A stretch of 6,728 nt of DNA. It comes from Pediococcus sp. GTDB lineage: Bacteria; Bacillota; Bacilli; Lactobacillales; Lactobacillaceae. Made by a program: the position numbers and the translations under genes. This document shows positions 1 to 5,310 of the stretch, piece after piece (within the stretch, counting starts at the first letter, position 1; each line of letters opens with the position of its first letter). The stretch covers positions 1 to 6,728 of the forward strand of contig JALAGR010000027.1 in NCBI GenBank assembly GCA_022712335.1, written 5' to 3'. Under the pieces are notes generated by a model. That model worked only from the letters and a program-made list of their open reading frames with translations. It was not told the origin of the DNA and did not search any database.

Positions 1-640
1 CGTATTCAAATGTAGTATAATCGATGGTTAAGTTATCATAGCTCATCCCAATAATATTATCGCGATAACCTAACTTACGATATAATTGTTGCGCGTTATT
101 GTTAGCAATTAACAAATGCCCTTCTTTATCAAAGATTAAAAGCGCTTCAGCTAATTGATCAATAAACAATGCATCTACTTGATTTGTTGATTCTTCAGAC
201 TGACACCGATTTAGCTCTCCTTTTTGCAAATCAGATTGAATCACTCCTTCCGCTGCGGTTTCAACAATGATCACACCAATGGTTCGATGTTCATTACGAA
301 TGGGATAGATGCTTTGTTTAACTAATCTGTTTTCTTGGGTAACAGCAAGTAAACCAATACTATTTAGATTTGTTTGCATTGTACGCAACACACCTGGTTC
401 GTTTTCTAATAAAGCTTCCATCCCTACCACATTACTGCTATATAGAGATTTAGTTTCTGTGGCCGGTTTATGGTAAACAACGAGCGCTTGTTGTGATATT
501 TTTTTGTAAACATCAATAAATGCATCTGCATCCTTGTATAATGAAGTTTCCGACAAATAATTTGCTGTTCTTTGTAATTCTTCAATATCTTGTTCTGAAA
601 GGTTAGTATACTGTCTACATAATTGCACTAAATTTTCCAT
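1..640 (-). CDS. eutW: EutW sensor histidine kinase, N-terminal part (cut by window edge)
   Basis: An open frame starts at the ATG at 640-638 and runs off the left edge after 213 codons without a stop. It begins MENLVQLCRQYTNLSEQDIE. Residues about 1-135 look like the soluble N-terminal sensor domain found in EutW-type kinases. Residues about 155-213 resemble the start of a PAS domain (IFDKEGHLLIANNNAQQLY). No transmembrane segment is visible, in keeping with a cytoplasmic sensor. The histidine kinase and ATPase domains would lie beyond the window. The start codon follows the eutV stop directly (TAA then ATG), so the two are probably translationally coupled. In the family, EutW autophosphorylates in response to ethanolamine and passes the phosphate to EutV. 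The assignment rests mainly on position after an ANTAR regulator in a eut locus plus the domain pattern; the ligand is inferred. Confidence 0.88.
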   Translation of the reverse strand, partial: MENLVQLCRQYTNLSEQDIEELQRTANYLSETSLYKDADAFIDVYKKISQQALVVYHKPATETKSLYSSNVVGMEALLENEPGVLRTMQTNLNSIGLLAVTQENRLVKQSIYPIRNEHRTIGVIIVETAAEGVIQSDLQKGELNRCQSEESTNQVDALFIDQLAEALLIFDKEGHLLIANNNAQQLYRKLGYRDNIIGMSYDNLTIDYTTFEY

Positions 641-1213
641 TTATTCATCATCCGTTACAATTAATTCCGCAATTTCACCCATACGGGCGCGCTTGTTCAT
701 ACTAAGTGTTCTTAACATTTGATAAGCTTCTTTTTCAGAAATATGATTTTCTCTTGCAAGAATTCCTTTTGCCCTTTCAATAATCTTTCGTTCTTCTAAT
801 TTCAAACTCAATTTATCGATTTGGCGTAATAACAACTGCGTTTGCTTACCTCTTTCAATACTCATTTCTATGGTTGGAATTAATGATTTTTCATCTATTG
901 GTTTAACCAAATAACCCATTCCACCAAGTTTCTTAGCTTTTTCCGTATTTTGTATATCACTATAAGCAGTTAAAAATACTATACTATCTGCTAATCGATC
1001 TTGAACAATTTTTTTCCCAGCCTTTAACCCATCTAAAATCGGCATTTTAATATCCATTAATACTAAATCTGGATGTGTCTTTTTACACACTTCAATCACT
1101 TTAAAACCGTCTGCTGCTTCACCTACTACCTCATAGCCTGCTTCTACCAAAATATCACAAATATCCAGTCTTGTAATAGGTTCGTCATCGACTATTACAA
1201 TTCGTCCATCCAT
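641..1213 (-). CDS. eutV: EutV response regulator with RNA-binding ANTAR domain (antiterminator)
   Basis: This 190-residue protein is a two-domain response regulator. The receiver domain (about 1-120) has the acidic pair D9-D10, the phospho-acceptor D54 in LVLMDIKMP, T82 in FLTAY and K104 in LVKP. After a helical linker (about 121-140), residues about 140-188 form an ANTAR domain (IIERAKGILARENHISEKEA, then the M-N-K-R segment). ANTAR proteins bind RNA, and EutV-type proteins dimerise on phosphorylation and bind paired hexaloop hairpins to stop terminator formation. Such targets are visible here before eutP and eutG. The gene lies 27 nt after eutS with a purine-rich AAAGGAAAAGGG stretch before the ATG, and its stop abuts the eutW start. 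The set eutS-eutV-eutW probably shares the promoter at 1710-1738. Confidence 0.96.
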   Translation of the reverse strand: MDGRIVIVDDEPITRLDICDILVEAGYEVVGEAADGFKVIEVCKKTHPDLVLMDIKMPILDGLKAGKKIVQDRLADSIVFLTAYSDIQNTEKAKKLGGMGYLVKPIDEKSLIPTIEMSIERGKQTQLLLRQIDKLSLKLEERKIIERAKGILARENHISEKEAYQMLRTLSMNKRARMGEIAELIVTDDE

Positions 1214-1240
1214 TTTCTTTACGCCCTTTTCCTTTCAAAA

Positions 1241-1588
1241 CTATGTTCTAGTAATTTTACAAGTTACGGAGAAGTTTAAAATCTGTTTCAAAGCTTCAAT
1301 TACCGCTTGCAATGCTGCTTCAACCGAACTGATGTCTCCAGAAATAACAACTGAGCCAGAAAATCGATCAATAAACCCGATTTGGATATCGCCTTTTTTT
1401 GTAGCAATATCTACAGCGATAATTGCTGCCTCGCTTGGGGTAATTGTTAAAATCCCCAATGCATTACTTGTGCCTTCGAGCAATCCCAACTTGGTATAGA
1501 TCTCTTTGTTGGGACTAGCAATAATATGCGCCAATGTAACCTGTTTTCCAGGAACATATTCTTGAATCATTCGTTGTTTTTCTTCCAA
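1241..1588 (-). CDS. eutS: EutS ethanolamine microcompartment shell protein (BMC domain)
   Basis: This 115-residue protein carries the EutS/PduU-type signature [18 protein letters not shown] at its N-terminus and [12 protein letters not shown] at about 70-81. EutS forms hexameric tiles of the protein shell that encloses ethanolamine breakdown and retains acetaldehyde. Length matches the family (about 110-116). The start is a TTG at 1588-1586: an in-frame TAG lies immediately upstream, so no earlier start exists, and AAAGGGG sits 9 nt before the TTG. The next methionine is residue 7, which would remove part of the conserved N-terminal segment. The gene follows eutG and a promoter, and precedes eutV by 27 nt. 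Other shell genes (eutL, eutM, eutN) would be expected beyond the left edge. Confidence 0.96.
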   Translation of the reverse strand: MEEKQRMIQEYVPGKQVTLAHIIASPNKEIYTKLGLLEGTSNALGILTITPSEAAIIAVDIATKKGDIQIGFIDRFSGSVVISGDISSVEAALQAVIEALKQILNFSVTCKITRT

Positions 1589-1601
1589 CTAGACTCGCCC
1601 C

Positions 1602-1620
1602 TTTAATTTAGCAAATTAAA
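1602..1620 (-). repeat. AT-only hairpin just before the eutS ribosome binding site
   Basis: A perfect 8-bp inverted repeat (TTTAATTT and AAATTAAA, 3-nt loop) ends right at the AAAGGGG ribosome binding site of eutS. In the transcript it could partly mask or present that site. It contains almost no G or C, so it may be weak; function is uncertain. Confidence 0.3.
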
Positions 1621-1640
1621 AATTCTTGACAAAATCTCCA

Positions 1641-1656
1641 TGGATAACGCTTTCAT
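1641..1656 (-). promoter_or_regulatory. Putative CcpA operator (cre) in the eutS leader
   Basis: The minus-strand sequence TGAAAGCGTTATCC (1655-1642) matches the Gram-positive cre consensus TGWAANCGNTNWCA at 13 of 14 positions, counting N as a match. It lies roughly 50 nt downstream of the start site expected from the promoter at 1710-1738, so CcpA could act as a transcription roadblock when preferred sugars are present. CcpA binding is inferred from motif similarity only. The same bases form the 3' arm of the inverted repeat 1641-1650/1699-1708. Confidence 0.6.
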
Positions 1657-1688
1657 TTTTTGTAATAAAAACATTTCCCACTCCTAAG

Positions 1689-1702
1689 GCACGCCATTAC
1701 GC
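1689..1702 (-). promoter_or_regulatory. Possible single ANTAR-type hexaloop hairpin before eutS
   Basis: The RNA GCGU-AAUGGC-GUGC can form a 4-bp stem (two G-U pairs) with a six-base loop having A at position 1 and G at position 4, as EutV targets require. The loop AAUGGC is identical to the first hairpin before eutG. No convincing partner hairpin at the usual 8-10 nt spacing and no clear overlapping terminator were found, so this may be a relic or chance. Confidence 0.3.
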
Positions 1703-1709
1703 TATCCAC

Positions 1710-1738
1710 ATTGTATTTTATCGAATAAACGCTGTCAA
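1710..1738 (-). promoter_or_regulatory. Sigma-A promoter for eutS-eutV-eutW
   Basis: A perfect -35 box TTGACA (1738-1733) is followed after exactly 17 nt by TACAAT (1715-1710), one base off the -10 consensus. It begins 4 nt after the eutG stop codon. Transcription would start near 1703. This would give the shell protein and the regulator pair a supply independent of read-through from eutG, and the cre-like site downstream suggests sugar repression. Confidence 0.8.
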
Positions 1739-1742
1739 TTAC

Positions 1743-2873
1743 TCACAATACAGTATTTAGAATTTTCACAATATCTTCCGAACTTGGCTTAACAGCGTTT
1801 GTTCGAGTACATGCATCTTCTAATGCAGCCTCTGCAATTTTTTCGTTATTTTCCTGAACTTTTTCTTTTCCTAAACCGTATTCAGTAAAAGTAGCGGGCA
1901 TGTGTAATCTTTTCCTTAGTTGCTTAACTTGACGAATTAGTTGTTGAACTCCTATACGAGCATTCGTTGTCTGTGTGGAACCAATACAATTAGCTAGATG
2001 CATATAGCGTTTTGCCGTTGCTTCATTTATCACTTTACCTTTTACAAGTCCGCTGTTAAAGGCTATTACTTCTGGCAAAATTATTGCATTCATACGTCCA
2101 TGTGGAACATGCAATCGCGCTCCAGCAGCATGTGCTATTCCGTGGTTTATACCTAAAGAAGTCACGTTAAACGCCATTCCTGCCATGCAAGAAGCAATAT
2201 GCATATTTTCGCGCGCTTGCTTATTCTGTCCGTCTCGAAAAGCAGTTTCTAAATTATCAAAAATTAAACGGATTACCTTTTCACATAATGCGTCTGCTAT
2301 ATCATTAGCATTGGTTGAAACGTATGATTCAATCACGTGCGTTAGTACGTCCATTCCAGTATCGGCTGTAATTTGAGGCGGGACACTCATAACTAAATCT
2401 GTATCTAAAATAGCAATATCTGGCTGAATTTCATCTGTAACTAACGGGATCTTAGTTTCTGTTTCAGCAATTGTAATAACAGAAAAATTAGTTACTTCCG
2501 AACCTGTTCCGCTAGTAGATGGTATAGCAATAAATTGATCCACTTTCATATTCATTGTGCGCTTACCGAAAAATTTCATTGCTTTAGCAGCATCTATTGC
2601 TGAACCTCCACCTAATGCAATAATTACATTTCCATCAAAATCAACGAACTGATTAATTCCTAAAACAATATTATCAATCGGCGGATCAGGAACAATGTCA
2701 CTGAAAATTTGATATTCACTATGTATCAGGTGTTTCGTCACATTTTTTACAAATTCACTTTCAACCATAAATGGATCTGTTACTATAAAAACACGTTTTC
2801 CTTGTAATGATTCAAGTTTTGATAACACATTTTCTCCTACCCATAACTCTGTAGGAAAATTAATACTTTTCAT
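1743..2873 (-). CDS. eutG: EutG iron-dependent alcohol dehydrogenase (acetaldehyde to ethanol)
   Basis: This 376-residue protein belongs to the group III iron-containing alcohol dehydrogenases. The N-terminal half holds the nucleotide-binding segment GGGSAIDAAK (88-97) and IPSTSGTGSEVT (117-128). The C-terminal half carries the likely metal ligands D175 and H179 (GMDVLTHVIES), H244 and H258 (GINHGIAHAAGARLHVPHG), with spacing typical of FucO-like enzymes. In ethanolamine breakdown EutG reduces acetaldehyde to ethanol and regenerates NAD+ within the microcompartment, balancing the NADH made by the aldehyde dehydrogenase EutE. The ATG is preceded by AGGAGG at 7-nt spacing. Position right after an ANTAR-controlled terminator and before eutS supports eutG rather than a general alcohol dehydrogenase. 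Length is normal and no key residue is missing. Confidence 0.93.
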   Translation of the reverse strand: MKSINFPTELWVGENVLSKLESLQGKRVFIVTDPFMVESEFVKNVTKHLIHSEYQIFSDIVPDPPIDNIVLGINQFVDFDGNVIIALGGGSAIDAAKAMKFFGKRTMNMKVDQFIAIPSTSGTGSEVTNFSVITIAETETKIPLVTDEIQPDIAILDTDLVMSVPPQITADTGMDVLTHVIESYVSTNANDIADALCEKVIRLIFDNLETAFRDGQNKQARENMHIASCMAGMAFNVTSLGINHGIAHAAGARLHVPHGRMNAIILPEVIAFNSGLVKGKVINEATAKRYMHLANCIGSTQTTNARIGVQQLIRQVKQLRKRLHMPATFTEYGLGKEKVQENNEKIAEAALEDACTRTNAVKPSSEDIVKILNTVL

Positions 2874-2899
2874 ATCAATTCCTCCTAAATTAAGGTAAT

Positions 2900-2943
2900 A
2901 AAAAACGCTTCAAACAAACGAAAAAAACGTCTGTTTGAAGCGC
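2900..2943 (-). terminator. Strong intrinsic terminator (attenuator) before eutG
   Basis: The RNA forms a 16-bp stem (arms 2943-2928 and 2920-2905, with two G-U pairs) closed by a seven-U loop and followed by a U-rich tract. It ends about 27 nt before the eutG ATG. Its 5' arm overlaps the 3' half of the ANTAR hairpin at 2937-2952, so hairpin and terminator cannot coexist. This is the expected arrangement for EutV antitermination. Confidence 0.93.
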
Positions 2944-2977
2944 CCTTGCTTCTTTTAAATATGTACGCCATTGTACA
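2937..2977 (-). promoter_or_regulatory. Dual-hairpin EutV (ANTAR) target before eutG
   Basis: Hairpin 1 is UGUAC-AAUGGC-GUACA (2977-2962) and hairpin 2 is GAAGC-AAGGGC-GCUUC (2952-2937), with a 9-nt linker. Both have 5-bp stems and six-base loops with A at position 1 and G at position 4, the hallmark of ANTAR RNA targets. Hairpin 2 uses bases that otherwise form the 5' arm of the terminator at 2900-2943. Phosphorylated EutV bound here should allow read-through into eutG. Confidence 0.88.
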
Positions 2978-3002
2978 CCAATTTTTCATTTACAGTGTAC
3001 AA
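2971..3002 (-). repeat. 8-bp inverted repeat competing with eutG hairpin 1
   Basis: TTGTACAC (3002-2995) pairs perfectly with GTGTACAA (2978-2971) across 16 nt. The downstream arm includes the left arm of ANTAR hairpin 1 (2977-2962), so this upstream stem would block it. It could be a default fold that keeps the ANTAR site closed until EutV binds, or merely a product of the repeated GTAC-containing hairpins here. Confidence 0.4.
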
Positions 3003-3020
3003 CACCCACAATTCATTTTC

Positions 3021-3048
3021 AAATAAAAAGGGGATGTAGCCGTACACC
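3021..3048 (-). terminator. Putative internal terminator of the EutX-like RNA
   Basis: GGUGUA (3048-3043) can pair with UACAUCC (3038-3032) around a four-base loop, followed by two more C and then UUUUUAUUU (3029-3021). The 5' arm overlaps the second hexaloop hairpin (3055-3042), so the two are alternatives, as in the eutG and eutP leaders. A longer alternative stem for the same 3' arm is GGGGAU (3096-3091) with AUCCCC (3035-3030), which would enclose the hairpin pair. The short stem is only moderately stable, so which form terminates is uncertain. Confidence 0.55.
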
Positions 3049-3079
3049 ATTGTACTTGAAATCTATTTCAGCATTGAAA
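3042..3079 (-). promoter_or_regulatory. Dual-hairpin EutV (ANTAR) target inside the EutX-like RNA
   Basis: Hairpin 1 is UUUC-AAUGCU-GAAA (3079-3066) and hairpin 2 is GUAC-AAUGGU-GUAC (3055-3042), with a 10-nt linker. Both loops have A at position 1 and G at position 4. Stems are only 4 bp, weaker than at eutG. Hairpin 2 overlaps the terminator at 3021-3048 and matches eutG hairpin 1 at 13 of 14 bases. In a EutX-type RNA this would be the decoy that binds EutV. Confidence 0.7.
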
Positions 3080-3156
3080 GACCAGCCCAAATCCCCAAAA
3101 GCACTTCTACGTGCCAATACATGGTTTAACACAAATATTCTGGGCTGGATTTTCAA
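3074..3156 (-). repeat. Long-range inverted repeat between riboswitch and ANTAR site
   Basis: TTGAAAATCCAGCCCA (3156-3141) can pair with TGGGCTGGTCTTTCAA (3089-3074) at 14 of 16 positions, including an uninterrupted 8-bp GC-rich core. The downstream arm ends in the left arm of ANTAR hairpin 1 (3079-3066), so forming this stem destroys that hairpin. It is a good candidate for the expression platform that links cofactor binding to availability of the EutV site. The direction of the switch is inferred. Confidence 0.55.
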
Positions 3157-3220
3157 TACAAACTCCGTCAAGAAACATCCTATTTTACCTCGAAACAGCA
3201 TGCCCAATAATGAAAAAAAT

Positions 3221-3342
3221 GAAAAGACCTGGCTTAAAAGCAACATTGCTTTATCACAGTGGCGGGACCGTGCCAGATTCTCACTGGCTTCCATTCATAA
3301 TTTCCATGAAATACTCGCTTAACCTGCTTAAAAGGTACCATA
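3221..3342 (-). promoter_or_regulatory. Adenosylcobalamin-type riboswitch aptamer
   Basis: The minus strand contains the B12 box core CCCGCCACTGTG (3266-3255), preceded by the conserved GGAA and the small hairpin CCAG-TGAGAAT-CTGG (3287-3273). It is followed by the 3' element AAGCCAGG (3235-3228). An extra hairpin (AAAGCA/TGCTTT) sits between the B12 box and the 3' element. The 5' boundary near GGTACC (3339-3334) and the 3' boundary are approximate. It lies directly after the adenosyltransferase gene, whose product makes the presumed ligand. Confidence 0.93.
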
Positions 3343-3365
3343 CTTTGTTTTAAAAAACAACTATT

Positions 3366-3947
3366 TTATAATCCATCTTCTTTAATTTTATGGAAAACTT
3401 TTTCACTTCGTTCATAAAAAACATCTGGTTGTTTAGCTTGTACATTTAAATAGCGAGCTAAGGCGTAAAAATAATCTGACAAACGATTTGTAAAAATTAA
3501 AACTTGTTCATTTATTTTAGTTGTCCAGTTTAGCCGAACAATGGCACGTTCTGCTCTTCTAGCAATAGTTCGCGCAACATGAACCATACTTGCTGCAGAC
3601 GTCCCACCCGGTAAAATAAATCGATCTATATCTGGCGACTTTTCTGTATATTCATCAATTCGATCTTCTAGCCAAGTGATACTTTCTTTTTGTAATTTGA
3701 ACGGTCGCTTTAATTCAATTGGCGTAGACAAGTCAGTTCCCACGTCAAACAGAAGATTTTGTAACACTGCTAGTTCATTTTTCACTGCTCGATTTTCTGG
3801 TGCTAATTGACTAATAATATAACCCACCCACGAATTTAGTTCATCAATTGTTCCATAACTTTCAACACGATCTGAATCTTTCGAAACCGTTGAACTACCA
3901 ACTAACTTTGTCATGCCCTTATCGCCTGTTTTTGTATAAATTTTCAT
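3366..3947 (-). CDS. eutT: PduO-type cob(I)alamin adenosyltransferase of the eut locus
   Basis: This 193-residue protein is an ATP:cob(I)alamin adenosyltransferase of the PduO family. It shows the N-terminal ATP-binding motif YTKTGDKGMTKL (4-15), GTIDELNS (32-39), the central LPGGTSAASMVHVARTIARR (112-131) running into AERAIVRL, and LSDYFYALARY (156-166). It transfers the adenosyl group from ATP to reduced cobalamin, giving the adenosylcobalamin required by ethanolamine ammonia-lyase. It begins 5 nt after eutP; AGGAGG within the eutP end lies 10 nt before the ATG. The sequence is of PduO type, not the unrelated EutT family of enterobacteria, so the symbol reflects locus role and the naming could equally be pduO/cobO-like. 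The following region carries a riboswitch that presumably senses its product. Confidence 0.93.
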   Translation of the reverse strand: MKIYTKTGDKGMTKLVGSSTVSKDSDRVESYGTIDELNSWVGYIISQLAPENRAVKNELAVLQNLLFDVGTDLSTPIELKRPFKLQKESITWLEDRIDEYTEKSPDIDRFILPGGTSAASMVHVARTIARRAERAIVRLNWTTKINEQVLIFTNRLSDYFYALARYLNVQAKQPDVFYERSEKVFHKIKEDGL

Positions 3948-3952
3948 TGAAT

Positions 3953-4387
3953 CTATTCCTCCTCTAAATAGTTAATTAACTCTTGTAACCCAGTTTTTTC
4001 CACAGAAGAAATCTCAAAAATTTTTGTTGCTCCAGCACTTTGCAAATGTTGACGCACACGTTGTATCTGATCCTTATCTTTTGCTAAATCCATTTTTGTA
4101 AGTATTCCTATAATTTCTTTTGGAAAAATACTACCAAATCCTGGTGAAAATACTTGTTGTGTTTCAACTACACTCTGAACTAATCCAATCACATTTGCTT
4201 CTGCTGCAGTAACATTTAATGCATTATAGTACTGGCGATGTAAAATGAATTCTCCTGGAGTATCAATCATTTCTGCATGAAATTCTACTGCTTGTGTTTT
4301 GTCATATACTAATTCTTTTCCTTCCAATGCCTGACACAAAGTTGTTTTTCCACAGCTAATAGCTCCCATAAAAATAATTTTTTTCAT
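3953..4387 (-). CDS. eutP: EutP, P-loop NTPase of ethanolamine utilization
   Basis: This 144-residue protein has the P-loop GAISCGKTT (8-16), KTQAVEF (30-36), the switch motif DTPGE (42-46) and the guanine-specificity motif TKMD (97-100), all in the order of a small Ras-like GTPase fold. EutP/PduV proteins belong to this group; an acetate kinase activity has been reported for Salmonella EutP, so the exact role here remains open. The ATG at 4387-4385 is chosen because GGAGG stands 5 nt upstream. A GTG four codons earlier is in frame but overlaps that ribosome binding site. The gene is first of the eutP-eutT pair, directly after an ANTAR-controlled terminator. Confidence 0.92.
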   Translation of the reverse strand: MKKIIFMGAISCGKTTLCQALEGKELVYDKTQAVEFHAEMIDTPGEFILHRQYYNALNVTAAEANVIGLVQSVVETQQVFSPGFGSIFPKEIIGILTKMDLAKDKDQIQRVRQHLQSAGATKIFEISSVEKTGLQELINYLEEE

Positions 4388-4400
4388 AACTTCCTCCACA

Positions 4401-4447
4401 ATAAAAGGAGTCTAAAACAAGCGTAGTTACGCATTGTTTTAGGCTCC
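4401..4447 (-). terminator. Intrinsic terminator (attenuator) before eutP
   Basis: A long stem joins arms 4447-4429 and 4424-4407: GGAG/CTCC, a C-A mismatch, CTAAAACAA/TTGTTTTAG, one bulged T and GCGT/ACGC around a four-base loop. It is followed by TTTTAT. The 5' arm shares bases with ANTAR hairpin 2 (4453-4442), so it should be an EutV-controlled attenuator. It also ends transcripts coming from nox-budC. Confidence 0.92.
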
Positions 4448-4481
4448 TTTGCCGTTTAATTGAAACACACCTTTGTATTTC
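4442..4481 (-). promoter_or_regulatory. Dual-hairpin EutV (ANTAR) target before eutP
   Basis: Hairpin 1 is GAAAUAC-AAAGGU-GUGUUUC (4481-4462, 7 bp with one G-U pair) and hairpin 2 is GGC-AAAGGA-GCC (4453-4442), with an 8-nt linker. Both loops have A at position 1 and G at position 4. Hairpin 2 overlaps the 5' arm of the terminator at 4401-4447. Layout and spacing match those of the eutG leader. Confidence 0.87.
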
Positions 4482-4492
4482 TTGCTGAATTC

Positions 4493-5307
<815 letters not shown>

Positions 5308-5310
5308 CTA

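Larger units (their letters stand above)
1641..1708 (-). repeat. 10-bp interrupted inverted repeat in the eutS leader
   Basis: TGGATAGCGT (1708-1699) can pair with GCGTTATCCA (1650-1641): 10 pairs including two G-U, separated by 48 nt. The 5' arm overlaps the hexaloop hairpin at 1689-1702, so the two structures exclude each other. The 3' arm coincides with the cre-like site. If transcription starts near 1703, only the inner part of the stem would be in the promoter-proximal RNA, while read-through RNA from eutG would have it all. There is no clear U-tract directly after it. Confidence 0.35.
3022..3345 (-). ncRNA. eutX: EutX/Rli55-like riboswitch-controlled regulatory RNA
   Basis: The 492-nt gap between eutT and eutG contains no plausible gene. 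In transcription order it holds a cobalamin riboswitch (3342-3221), a spacer with a long inverted repeat, a dual-hairpin ANTAR site (3079-3042) and a U-tract terminator. Then comes the separate eutG attenuator. In Enterococcus faecalis (EutX) and Listeria (Rli55), an RNA at the corresponding place sequesters EutV through its ANTAR site when adenosylcobalamin is absent; with the cofactor bound, the RNA is shortened and EutV is freed. The same order of elements here supports the same role. The exact ends are not determined: no good promoter was found just upstream, so the RNA may arise from eutP-eutT read-through, and the 3' end may be near 3022 or at the eutG terminator (2900). Confidence 0.75.

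Noticed and set aside
2911..2940. cre-like bases within the eutG terminator
   Set aside because: The spacing around the central CG is off by one and several consensus positions fail; the bases are explained by the terminator stem.
3057..3070. Alternative hexaloop hairpin UGAA-AUAGAU-UUCA beside the decoy ANTAR site
   Set aside because: It satisfies A1/G4 but leaves a 1-nt linker, unlike the 8-10 nt seen at the other sites; the overlapping hairpin at 3066-3079 fits better.
3019..3353. Overlapping open frames of 80-91 codons on both strands between eutT and eutG
   Set aside because: They lie across the riboswitch and hairpin elements, lack ribosome binding sites and show no protein family features; the RNA explanation accounts for the conserved bases.
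3345..3360. TTGTTTTTTAAAACAA palindrome after eutT as a terminator
   Set aside because: A/T-dominated stem with a minimal loop and no following U-tract; unlikely to terminate.
3340..3410. Promoter for the EutX-like RNA in the eutT tail (TATAAA near 3365-3370)
   Set aside because: No acceptable -35 box at 16-18 nt; TTGTTT with TACCTT would place the start inside the aptamer.
4388..4399. GTG start four codons upstream for eutP
   Set aside because: It overlaps the GGAGG ribosome binding site that serves the ATG at 4387, and EutP proteins start at the MKK-type N-terminus.
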